From contig JBAWAP010000202.1 of NCBI GenBank assembly GCA_049589355.1, positions 1 through 14,223 of the forward strand: 14,223 bases of DNA, given 5' to 3'. Below the pieces are notes generated by a model. It was not told where the DNA came from. It was given only the letters and a program-made list of their open reading frames with translations, and did no database searches. Source of the stretch: JBAWAP01 sp049589355. Lineage in GTDB: Bacteria > Chloroflexota > Anaerolineae > VGOG01. Below, in pieces: positions 5,472 through 11,985 of this stretch. Numbering within the stretch: the stretch's first letter is position 1; each line of letters opens with the position of its first letter. Made by a program: the position numbers and the translations under genes.

Positions 5472-6613
5472 AATCGGGGTGGACGACAGTAAGAAGCGCC
5501 CTTCCGCCAGGGCGCTATTTTCTGCAAGGGGACGAGGCCTGCGCCGAGGGGGCCGTCGCCGCCGGCTGCAACTACTACGCTGGCTACCCCATCACCCCGG
5601 CCAGCGAGATTATGCACCACATCTGCCACCGCTTCGCCGAGCTGGGACGGGTCTTCGTCCAGATGGAGGACGAGATTGCCTCGATAGCCTCCTGCATCGG
5701 GGCCTCCTGGGCCGGAGCCAAGCCCATGACCGCCACCAGCGGCCCGGGCCTGAGCCTGATGCTGGAGAACATCGGCTACGCTGTCATCACCGAAACGCCG
5801 GTGGTGGTGGTAGACGTGCAGCGGGCAGGCCCAGCCACCGGCCAGGCCACTCGCCCCGCCCAGGGGGACGTGATGCAGGTCCGCTGGGGCTCCCACGGCG
5901 ACTACCAAATTATTGCTCTTGCACCCTGGTCGGTCCAGGAGATGTACGACTTGACCATCCGTGCCTTCAACCTGGCCGAGCGCTTCCGGAACCCCGTCTT
6001 TGTCCTGGCCGACGAGGCAGTAGGCCACCTGCGAGAGAACTTCTACGTGGCCGAGGAGGTGAGGGTCTATGATCGGCGAAAGCCCAGGGGGAAGGAGCCA
6101 CCCTTCGGAGGAGCCGAGGTGCCTCCTATGCCTGCCTTCGGCGAGGGGCACGAGCTCCTGATAACCGGCTCCACTCACGATGAGTGGGGCTATCGCCGCG
6201 CCGACGATCCGGAGACCCAGGCCCGGTTGGTGGAGCGGCTTAGCAGCAAGATCACCAATCACCTGGACGAGATTGGGGAAGTCGAGGAGCACTTCTGCGA
6301 TGGGGAACTGGACCTTCTCGTCATCGCCTATGGCTTCACTGCCAGGAGCGCCCTCGAGGCAGTGAAGATGGCTCGCCAGGAGGGAATGTGCACCGGCTTC
6401 CTACGTCTTAAAACCCTCTGGCCCTTCCCCGAGCCCTTTGTGCAAGAGCTGGCCCGGCGCAGCCGAGAAGTGTTGGTGCCGGAGATGAATCGCGGCCAGA
6501 TTCTGCGCGAGGTGCAGCGAATCGTTCCTCAGGCCCGGGGTCACCAGAAGACGGCCGGGGAGGTCATCCGGCCAGCAGAGATCTTCAAAACCTTTTTTGA
6601 CAAAAACGAATAA
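5456..6613 (+). CDS. korA: 2-oxoacid:ferredoxin oxidoreductase, alpha subunit (KorA/VorB type)
   Basis: This 385-residue protein matches the alpha subunit of 2-oxoacid:acceptor oxidoreductases, which oxidatively decarboxylate 2-oxoglutarate or related 2-oxoacids to acyl-CoA and reduce ferredoxin. Family motifs are present in order: QGDEACAEGAVAAGC (24-38), YAGYPITPASEI (41-52), QMEDEIASIASCIGASWAGA, TSGPGLSLMLENIGYA, QRAGPATG and GDVMQVRWGSHGD. A C-terminal domain follows (LLVIAYGFTARSA, LWPFPE, EMNRGQ). The TPP-binding beta subunit, which normally follows directly, is absent, so the partner must be elsewhere. The only in-frame start before the conserved region is the ATG at 5456, inside a heptamer repeat, so the first residues are repeat-encoded. 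A TGA at 5450 rules out an earlier start. Substrate choice (2-oxoglutarate versus branched-chain) is uncertain. Confidence 0.85.
   Translation: MTKDQESGWTTVRSALPPGRYFLQGDEACAEGAVAAGCNYYAGYPITPASEIMHHICHRFAELGRVFVQMEDEIASIASCIGASWAGAKPMTATSGPGLSLMLENIGYAVITETPVVVVDVQRAGPATGQATRPAQGDVMQVRWGSHGDYQIIALAPWSVQEMYDLTIRAFNLAERFRNPVFVLADEAVGHLRENFYVAEEVRVYDRRKPRGKEPPFGGAEVPPMPAFGEGHELLITGSTHDEWGYRRADDPETQARLVERLSSKITNHLDEIGEVEEHFCDGELDLLVIAYGFTARSALEAVKMARQEGMCTGFLRLKTLWPFPEPFVQELARRSREVLVPEMNRGQILREVQRIVPQARGHQKTAGEVIRPAEIFKTFFDKNE
5495..5516. other. GC-rich hairpin at the 5' end of korA
   Basis: AGCGCCCT (5495-5502) and AGGGCGCT (5509-5516) form a perfect 8-bp stem with a 6-nt loop, followed by ATTTTCTG. 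It lies about 40 nt inside the coding sequence and could hinder early elongation or act as a weak attenuator. No experiment or conservation supports this. Confidence 0.4.
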
Positions 6614-6625
6614 AGGTGGTATAAT
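6597..6625 (+). promoter_or_regulatory. Consensus sigma-70-type promoter of rpoB
   Basis: TTGACA (6597-6602) and TATAAT (6620-6625) are perfect hexamers separated by exactly 17 bp. The -35 box lies in the last codons of korA and the korA stop codon falls in the spacer. Transcription would start near 6632, giving a leader of about 105 nt before rpoB. Confidence 0.85.
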
Positions 6626-6650
6626 GTAAAATTGTGTCTATACCACGTCC

Positions 6651-6702
6651 AACCCAATTTGCAAAGACGCAAATGTCCTAGTGGATTGGGTTTTGTCTTT
6701 GC
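6651..6702 (+). promoter_or_regulatory. Structured rpoB leader with two crossing 8-bp helices (attenuator candidate)
   Basis: Helix A pairs AACCCAAT (6651-6658) with ATTGGGTT (6685-6692). Helix B pairs GCAAAGAC (6661-6668) with GTCTTTGC (6695-6702). A small hairpin, TTTGC/GCAAA (6658-6662 with 6669-6673), competes with both left arms. Helix A runs into TTTTGTCTTT and resembles an intrinsic terminator. A and B cross, so they either form a pseudoknot or are alternatives. Control of RNA polymerase synthesis at this site is an inference. Confidence 0.5.
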
Positions 6703-6735
6703 TCAGGCGAGAAGAGAGGAAGCCAGAGATAGTCT

Positions 6736-9700
6736 ATGAATATTTATGTTTGCAAATCGTATGCTAGAATCTCAGACGTGCATCACTTGCCTGATCTGAT
6801 CGAGGTCCAGTTGAAGTCCTTTAAGTGGTTTCAAGACGTGGGCCTGCACGAGCTGTTCGGTGAGATCTCGCCCATCGTCAGCTACGGCGGGAACCTGGAA
6901 CTCCACTTCCCTGGCTCCGATCAACGCATGAATGAGGAATTTGCCCTGGACTATCGCTTCGAGGAACCCAAGTACGACGAGAAGGAGTGCCTGGAGAGGG
7001 ACATGACCTACGCTGCCCCTCTGTACGTGAAGGCCATGCTCTACAACCGGGAGATCGACCAACCCATGGTGCAGGAGATCTTCATGGGTGATTTCCCCAT
7101 CATGACCGAAAGTGGCACCTTCATCATCAACGGCACTGAGCGGGTGGTGGTCAGCCAGTTGATTCGCTCTCCCGGCGCTTACTTCGATGCCGAGGAGGAG
7201 CGGGCCACGGGACGCTTGCTCAGCCAGGCGAAACTCATCCCCGACCGGGGAGCCTGGATGGAGTTCGAGACCCGGAAGAGCGATTACATTATCATCAAGT
7301 TCAATCGTAAGCGCACCTTCCCCGTGACTATCCTCCTGCGGGCCCTGGCAGCAGTGGACGATGGCACCGATAGCCAGGTTCTCAAGGATGGCAGCGACGA
7401 GGAACTGTTGGAGCTCTTCTCCGCCGTTGATAACATGCCCGACCATCAGTACATTGCCACCACCATCAACCAGGAGCCGGCTTGGGAGCCAAAGCATGGG
7501 CATACCGTGGCTGACGAGGCCCTGATCGAGTTCTTCAGCAGGATGCGCCCTGGTGACCCGGCAACCCTTGACAATGCCAGGGAGTATCTGACCTCCCAGC
7601 TCTTTGATCAACATCGCTATGATTTGGAGAAGGTGGGACGGTATAAACTGAATCAGCGGCTTGGCCTGGACATACCGCTTGAGCGGCGCACCCTCACCAA
7701 AGAAGACCTGGTCAGGCTGGTGGAGCACATGATCCGCATCAACAATGGGGTGGAGGGGCCCGATGACATTGACCACCTGGGCAATCGTCGAGTGAAGACC
7801 GTGGGCGAGCTCATCCAGAACAAATTGCGCGTCGGATTCAGACGCATGGACCGGGTGGTGAAGGAGCGCATGAGCATCCGCGACCCAGAGCAGGCCACCC
7901 CTGTGGGCTTGATCAACATCCGCCCTGTGGTGGCGGTCATCCGGGAGTTCTTCGGCGGCAGCCAGTTGTCCCAATTCATGGAGCAGACCAACCCCTTGGC
8001 CGAGCTTACCCACAAGCGGACCCTGTCGGCCCTGGGCCCGGGAGGGCTGAGGCGGGAACGGGCGGGCTTCGACGTGCGCGATGTTCACCACAGCCATTAC
8101 GGCCGCATTTGTCCCATCGAGACACCCGAAGGCCCCAACATCGGCCTCATCGGCCGGTTGGCCACCTATGGTAGGGTAAATGACTTTGGCTTCATTGAAA
8201 CCCCGTATCGCAAGGTGATCAGGGCTGTGCCCAACGAATACGAGCAGTTGGTGGATAAGACCGTGCGGGAACAGGTTCGCGATCCCGATAGTGGGGAGGT
8301 GGTGGCTGAGGAGGGAACTGTCATTACTCCGGAGCTGGCCAAGCGCATCGCAGCGCTGCCCCTGGAGGACAATGTCAAGATCAGGCCCGTGGTCACCAAG
8401 GAGATCGTCTATCTCTCAGCCGACGAGGAGGACAAATACACCATCGCTCAGGCCAACGCTCGCCTGGATGACAGGGGTCAGTTCGTCAACCCTCGCGTCT
8501 CGGTGCGGCGCAGTCAGAGATTCCTCTTCGAGACGGCCGGGAATATTGACTACATGGACGTCTCACCCAAGCAGATTGTGGGCATCTCGGCGGCTCTTGT
8601 CCCCTTCCTGGAGCACAATGATGCCAACCGGGCCCTGATGGGCTCCAATATGCAACGCCAGGCAGTGCCTGTGGTTATCCCTGAGGTGCCCCTGGTTAGC
8701 ACCGGGATGGAGTGGGATGCCGCCATTGATTCGGGTCAGGTGACTGTAGCCAAGGAGGATGGCGAGGTGGTTAGTGCCACCGGCCGCCAGATCGTGGTGA
8801 GTGGCGATGATGGCCGTCGCATCTACCCGTTACGCAGATACAATCGCTCCAACCAATCAACTTGTATTGACCAGCGCCCCGTTGTGAACAAGGGCCAGCA
8901 TGTTAAGAGGGGCGATGTGCTGGCCGATTCCTCCTCTACCGATGGCGGTGAGCTGGCCCTGGGGCAGAACGTGTTGGTTGCCTTCATGTCCTGGGAGGGC
9001 GGCAATTACGAGGACGCTATCCTGATCAGCGAGAGCCTGGTGAGGGAGGACAAGTTTACCTCCATTCACATCGAGAAACATGAGCTCGAATCCCGCGACA
9101 CCAGGCTTGGTCCTGAGGAGATCACCCGCGACATTCCCAATGTGGGAGAAGAGGCCCTGAAGGACCTTGATGAGGAGGGCATCGTGCACATTGGGGCAGA
9201 GGTGGGACCCAACGACATCCTGGTGGGCAAGATCACCCCCAAGGGCGAGAAAGAACTGACACCCGAGGAGAAACTCCTCAGAGCTATCTTCGGCGAGAAG
9301 GCCAGGGAGGTCAAGGATTCTAGCCTGCGCCTGCCCCACGGTGAGAGGGGTAAGGTGGTTGATGTGAAGGTCTTTACCCGCGATGAGCACCGGGATCTTC
9401 CGGCTGGCGTTGATAGGATGGTGCGGGTCGGCGTGGCCCAGTGGCGCAAGATCACCGAAGGCGACAAGATCGCCGGTCGCCACGGCAATAAGGGAGTTAT
9501 CTCCAAGGTGCTTACCATTGAGAACATGCCCTTCCTCGCCGATGGCACTCCGGTGGAGCTCATTCTCAACCCCCTGGGCGTGCCGGGTCGCATGAACATC
9601 GGCCAGGTCCTGGAGACCCACCTTGGCTGGGCTGCCAGCCGGCTGGGATTTCGGGCTGTTTCACCCGTTTTCGATGGGGCTGATGAGGATGAGATTGCCG

Positions 9701-10722
9701 CGGAGATGGCGCGGGCCTGGCTCATTGACAAAGCCTGGGCTGAGATCACGCAGCGAACCTGGCAGTGGCTGAAGGAGATGGAGACTTCGGCGAGCTCAGT
9801 CGAGCCGTACGACCCTGAGTACCTGGAGGACGACGAAGAGGCCCGACTACTTTACATCAGCCAATGGTTGGAGGGGAAGGGATACGATGAGGAGGCCCTA
9901 ACGCTGGACCGAGTCTATGCGCGTCGCTGTGTCCTTCGGGAGTGGCTGAAGGAGCAGGGTTACGACCCTGAGGCCATCCTGGTGTTTGAGGATGATCAGC
10001 GCTCTCTGGCCGAGAAGGAGGAGGCGGACTATCGGGCGCGCGCGGTTTGCCTGCGCCTCTGGCTGGAGGAAGTGTCTCAGCGTCTCAGCGTCTCAGCGTC
10101 TCAGCGAGACGAGGCTACGACGCTACGACGCTATGACGCTAAGGCGCTGAGTGATGAGGAGGTAGAGCTGGAGGCCCTGCGCGTGAGCAAAGAAACTGGC
10201 ATCCCCCTGCCTACCCTGGGTAAGATGATCCTTTACGATGGCAAAACCGGTGAGCCCTTTGATCAGCCGGTAACGGTTGGTTATATCCACATGATGAAGT
10301 TGGCCCACCTGGTGGAGGACAAGGTGCACGCTCGTTCCACGGGCCCCTATTCTCTGGTCACCCAGCAGCCCTTGGGTGGCAAGGCCCAGTTTGGTGGCCA
10401 GCGCTTCGGCGAGATGGAAGTCTGGGCTCTGGAGGCCTATGGTGCTGCTCATACCCTGCAGGAGATGCTCACCATCAAGTCCGACGACGTCACCGGGCGG
10501 GCAAGGACTTACGAAGCTATTGTCAAGGGAGAGGAGATCCAGGAACCTGGCGTGCCGGCCTCCTTTAGGGTTCTGGTCAAGGAACTACAGAGCCTGGGCC
10601 TCTCCGTGGAGGCCATTAAGGATAATGGTGAGATCATCAAGTTCGGGAAGGACGATGAGAAGGAGAGGCTTCCCCGGCTTGGTCTGGGCCTGGGCTTGTC
10701 GAAATATAGCAGAAGAGAGTAA
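6736..10722 (+). CDS. rpoB: DNA-directed RNA polymerase subunit beta
   Basis: This 1328-residue beta subunit of RNA polymerase has all core regions in order: N-terminal LPDLIEVQLKSFKWF; GTERVVVSQLIRSPGAYF; the rifampicin-pocket region at 413-431 (QFMEQTNPLAELTHKRTLS); CPIETPEGPNIGL; GGNYEDAILISE; the catalytic-core GDKIAGRHGNKG; LNPLGVPGRMNIGQ; and C-terminal STGPYSLVTQQPLGGKAQFGGQRFGEMEVWALEAYGA (HARSTG precedes it). About 155 residues (roughly 991-1150) are inserted between PVFDGADEDEI and GIPLPTLGKMILYDG. This accounts for the length over the roughly 1190 residues of B. subtilis RpoB. E. coli SI3 instead sits before PVFDGA. AGAGGA (6715-6720) is a rather distant ribosome-binding site. rpoC does not follow. 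Confidence 0.97.
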   Translation: MNIYVCKSYARISDVHHLPDLIEVQLKSFKWFQDVGLHELFGEISPIVSYGGNLELHFPGSDQRMNEEFALDYRFEEPKYDEKECLERDMTYAAPLYVKAMLYNREIDQPMVQEIFMGDFPIMTESGTFIINGTERVVVSQLIRSPGAYFDAEEERATGRLLSQAKLIPDRGAWMEFETRKSDYIIIKFNRKRTFPVTILLRALAAVDDGTDSQVLKDGSDEELLELFSAVDNMPDHQYIATTINQEPAWEPKHGHTVADEALIEFFSRMRPGDPATLDNAREYLTSQLFDQHRYDLEKVGRYKLNQRLGLDIPLERRTLTKEDLVRLVEHMIRINNGVEGPDDIDHLGNRRVKTVGELIQNKLRVGFRRMDRVVKERMSIRDPEQATPVGLINIRPVVAVIREFFGGSQLSQFMEQTNPLAELTHKRTLSALGPGGLRRERAGFDVRDVHHSHYGRICPIETPEGPNIGLIGRLATYGRVNDFGFIETPYRKVIRAVPNEYEQLVDKTVREQVRDPDSGEVVAEEGTVITPELAKRIAALPLEDNVKIRPVVTKEIVYLSADEEDKYTIAQANARLDDRGQFVNPRVSVRRSQRFLFETAGNIDYMDVSPKQIVGISAALVPFLEHNDANRALMGSNMQRQAVPVVIPEVPLVSTGMEWDAAIDSGQVTVAKEDGEVVSATGRQIVVSGDDGRRIYPLRRYNRSNQSTCIDQRPVVNKGQHVKRGDVLADSSSTDGGELALGQNVLVAFMSWEGGNYEDAILISESLVREDKFTSIHIEKHELESRDTRLGPEEITRDIPNVGEEALKDLDEEGIVHIGAEVGPNDILVGKITPKGEKELTPEEKLLRAIFGEKAREVKDSSLRLPHGERGKVVDVKVFTRDEHRDLPAGVDRMVRVGVAQWRKITEGDKIAGRHGNKGVISKVLTIENMPFLADGTPVELILNPLGVPGRMNIGQVLETHLGWAASRLGFRAVSPVFDGADEDEIAAEMARAWLIDKAWAEITQRTWQWLKEMETSASSVEPYDPEYLEDDEEARLLYISQWLEGKGYDEEALTLDRVYARRCVLREWLKEQGYDPEAILVFEDDQRSLAEKEEADYRARAVCLRLWLEEVSQRLSVSASQRDEATTLRRYDAKALSDEEVELEALRVSKETGIPLPTLGKMILYDGKTGEPFDQPVTVGYIHMMKLAHLVEDKVHARSTGPYSLVTQQPLGGKAQFGGQRFGEMEVWALEAYGAAHTLQEMLTIKSDDVTGRARTYEAIVKGEEIQEPGVPASFRVLVKELQSLGLSVEAIKDNGEIIKFGKDDEKERLPRLGLGLGLSKYSRRE
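10074..10145. repeat. Two 8-nt tandem arrays inside the rpoB coding sequence
   Basis: Four exact copies of GTCTCAGC (10074-10105) are followed by four copies of GCTACGAC (10114-10145; the first two exact, the third with one change, the fourth with two). CGTCTC/GAGACG forms a small hairpin at the junction (10097-10111). The arrays encode residues 1113-1137 in frame. Both look like intergenic repeat DNA rather than ordinary coding sequence. Confidence 0.9.
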
Positions 10723-10736
10723 AGAGACTTTTCGAT

Positions 10737-10765
10737 TTGCTCTTTTTGGCTATTTGTGCTATAAT
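10737..10765 (+). promoter_or_regulatory. Extended -10 promoter of rpsL
   Basis: TTGCTC (10737-10742) and a perfect TATAAT (10760-10765) are separated by 17 bp, and TGC immediately precedes the -10 box (extended -10). It starts 15 nt after the rpoB stop codon and gives the rpsL-rpsG-fusA-tuf cluster its own transcription start near 10772. Confidence 0.75.
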
Positions 10766-10829
10766 GCAAATTGAAATTGTGGGTTAAACATTCTTTAGCT
10801 CACTTCATGACGAGCGCGTTAGGTTTTAA

Positions 10830-10866
10830 AACGAGGCCATCGCGACTCTCTGACGATGGTCTCGTT
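10830..10866 (+). promoter_or_regulatory. rpsL leader hairpin
   Basis: AACGAGGCCATCG (10830-10842) pairs with CGATGGTCTCGTT (10854-10866): 13 bp with a single G-T pair and an 11-nt loop. It lies in a leader of about 155 nt. The right arm's CTCG could instead pair with CGAG at 10811-10814, flanked by TCACT (10802-10806) and AGTGA (10868-10872), so two folds compete. No T-run follows. It could be an autogenous ribosomal-protein site or a stability element. Confidence 0.5.
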
Positions 10867-10927
10867 GAGTGAATTCATCCCTTGAGGATGCTAAGCAGTA
10901 GGGTCAGTCTTGAGAGGAGGGCGTAGC

Positions 10928-11359
10928 TTGCCGACTATCAATCAACTGGTCAGAAAGGGACGGAAGAAACAGCGGAAGAAGAGCAAGGCTCCATCTTTGC
11001 AATACACCTTCAACGCCTTGAAGCAAAAGAGGGAGCGGCGTCCCAAAGGGGCACCCCAGAAACAGGGCGTCTGCACCCAGGTCAGGACGATGACCCCCAA
11101 GAAGCCCAACTCCGCTCTGCGCAAGATCGCGAGGGTACGTCTTACCAATGGCATTGAGGTCACGGCTTACATCCCTGGCGAAGGGCACACTCTGCAGGAA
11201 CACTCTGTGGTCTTGATCCGAGGTGGCCGGGTCAAAGACTTGCCAGGCGTTCGCTACCACGTGATCCGGGGAGCCTTGGATGCCACGGGGGTGGAGGGTC
11301 GCAGTCGAGGGCGTTCACAGTATGGTACCAAGATGCCCAAAAAATCGAGGGAAGAGTAG
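10928..11359 (+). CDS. rpsL: 30S ribosomal protein S12
   Basis: This 143-residue S12 is the decoding-centre protein. Signature blocks are PTINQLVRKGRKK at the N-terminus, CTQVRTMTPKKPNSALRK, RVRLTNGIEVTAYIPGEGH, LQEHSVVLIRGGRVKDLPGVRYH and RGALD. Lysines equivalent to E. coli K42 (TPKKPNS) and K87 (GRVKDLP) are both present, so no streptomycin-resistance change is seen. The basic segment at about residues 9-44 is longer than in E. coli, as in many Gram-positive-type S12 proteins. The TTG at 10928 is chosen because GGAGG (10916-10920) is 7 nt upstream and PTINQL is the conserved start. An in-frame TTG at 10910 would place the ribosome-binding site inside the gene. Confidence 0.95.
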   Translation: MPTINQLVRKGRKKQRKKSKAPSLQYTFNALKQKRERRPKGAPQKQGVCTQVRTMTPKKPNSALRKIARVRLTNGIEVTAYIPGEGHTLQEHSVVLIRGGRVKDLPGVRYHVIRGALDATGVEGRSRGRSQYGTKMPKKSREE

Positions 11360-11422
11360 GATCTGGAAGTTGTGATTTGGTTAATCTCTAAACCGAGCCT
11401 TTAACTTCGTTAGGAGTTTAGC

Positions 11423-11893
11423 ATGTCCAGACGCTATTGTCCTCCCAGGCGGGAGACTAAGCCCGACACAAAGTACAACAATCAGATGGTGGCTCAGTTC
11501 ATCAACAAACTGATGAATGGTGGCAAGAGGAGCCTGGCGGCAAGGATCCTCTACAATTCATTTGAGATCATCGAAGAGAGGATGCACAGGAACCCTCTGG
11601 ACGTGTTTGAGCAGGCCGTCAATAACGCAGCCCCAGTCTTGGAGGTCAAACCACGGCGAGTTGGCGGGGCAACCTATCAGATACCGGTTGAGGTGCCGTC
11701 TGACCGCCGGATCTCGCTGTCCATGCGCTGGCTGGTGCAGGCGGCTCGTAATCGCCCCGGCAAGTCTATGGCTGAGAAGCTGGCCAACGAACTTATGGAT
11801 GCTGCTCAAGGCACTGGGGCCACCATTAAAAAGAAGGACGATACCCACAGGATGGCTGAAGCCAATAAAGCTTTCGCTCACTACCGGTGGTAA
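11423..11893 (+). CDS. rpsG: 30S ribosomal protein S7
   Basis: This 156-residue S7 is the primary 16S rRNA-binding protein that nucleates the 30S head. Typical segments are MSRRYCPPRRETKPDTKYNN, VAQFINKLMNGGKR, NPLDVFEQAVNNAAPVLEVK, RRVGGATYQIPVEV, and the C-terminal THRMAEANKAFAHYRW. It has the standard length. TAGGAG (11411-11416) lies 6 nt before the ATG. The spacing to rpsL is 63 nt with no terminator seen, so it is probably in the rpsL transcript. In E. coli, S7 represses its own operon by binding the rpsL-rpsG spacer. A similar structure was not evident here. Confidence 0.95.
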   Translation: MSRRYCPPRRETKPDTKYNNQMVAQFINKLMNGGKRSLAARILYNSFEIIEERMHRNPLDVFEQAVNNAAPVLEVKPRRVGGATYQIPVEVPSDRRISLSMRWLVQAARNRPGKSMAEKLANELMDAAQGTGATIKKKDDTHRMAEANKAFAHYRW

Positions 11894-11985
11894 CAATGAT
11901 CAATGACTAAATCCCAATGACCAAATCCCAATTTTCATTTGTCATTTGTCATTGGTCATTGGTCATTGGTCATTGGTCATTAGAT
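11894..11985. repeat. 12-unit heptamer array filling the rpsG-fusA spacer
   Basis: Starting on the first base after the rpsG TAA, the spacer reads as twelve heptamers in one unbroken phase: CAATGAT, CAATGAC, TAAATCC, CAATGAC, CAAATCC, CAATTTT, CATTTGT (twice), CATTGGT (four times). Eight more bases lead to the fusA ATG. The left part (CAATGACCAA) is complementary to the right part (TTGGTCATTG), so the RNA can fold into a long hairpin. No Shine-Dalgarno sequence is present. Confidence 0.9.

Noticed and set aside
5267..6292. 341-codon open frame on the minus strand over korA
   Set aside because: It is the antisense shadow of a highly recognisable + strand gene.
6772..8097. 441-codon open frame on the minus strand inside rpoB
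   Set aside because: Despite its length it is a shadow of rpoB codon bias, with no recognisable domain.
10910..10927. TTG at 10910 as the rpsL start
   Set aside because: It would put the GGAGG ribosome-binding site inside the coding sequence. S12 begins with PTINQL, which fits the TTG at 10928.
11917..11985. In-frame ATG at 11917 as the fusA start
   Set aside because: It would add only heptamer-encoded residues (SFVICHWSLVIGHWSL type). The EF-G N-terminus begins naturally at 11986. It is kept as a possibility in the findings.
11894..11985. CRISPR-like array
   Set aside because: The units are 7 nt with no spacers, and no cas genes are present.
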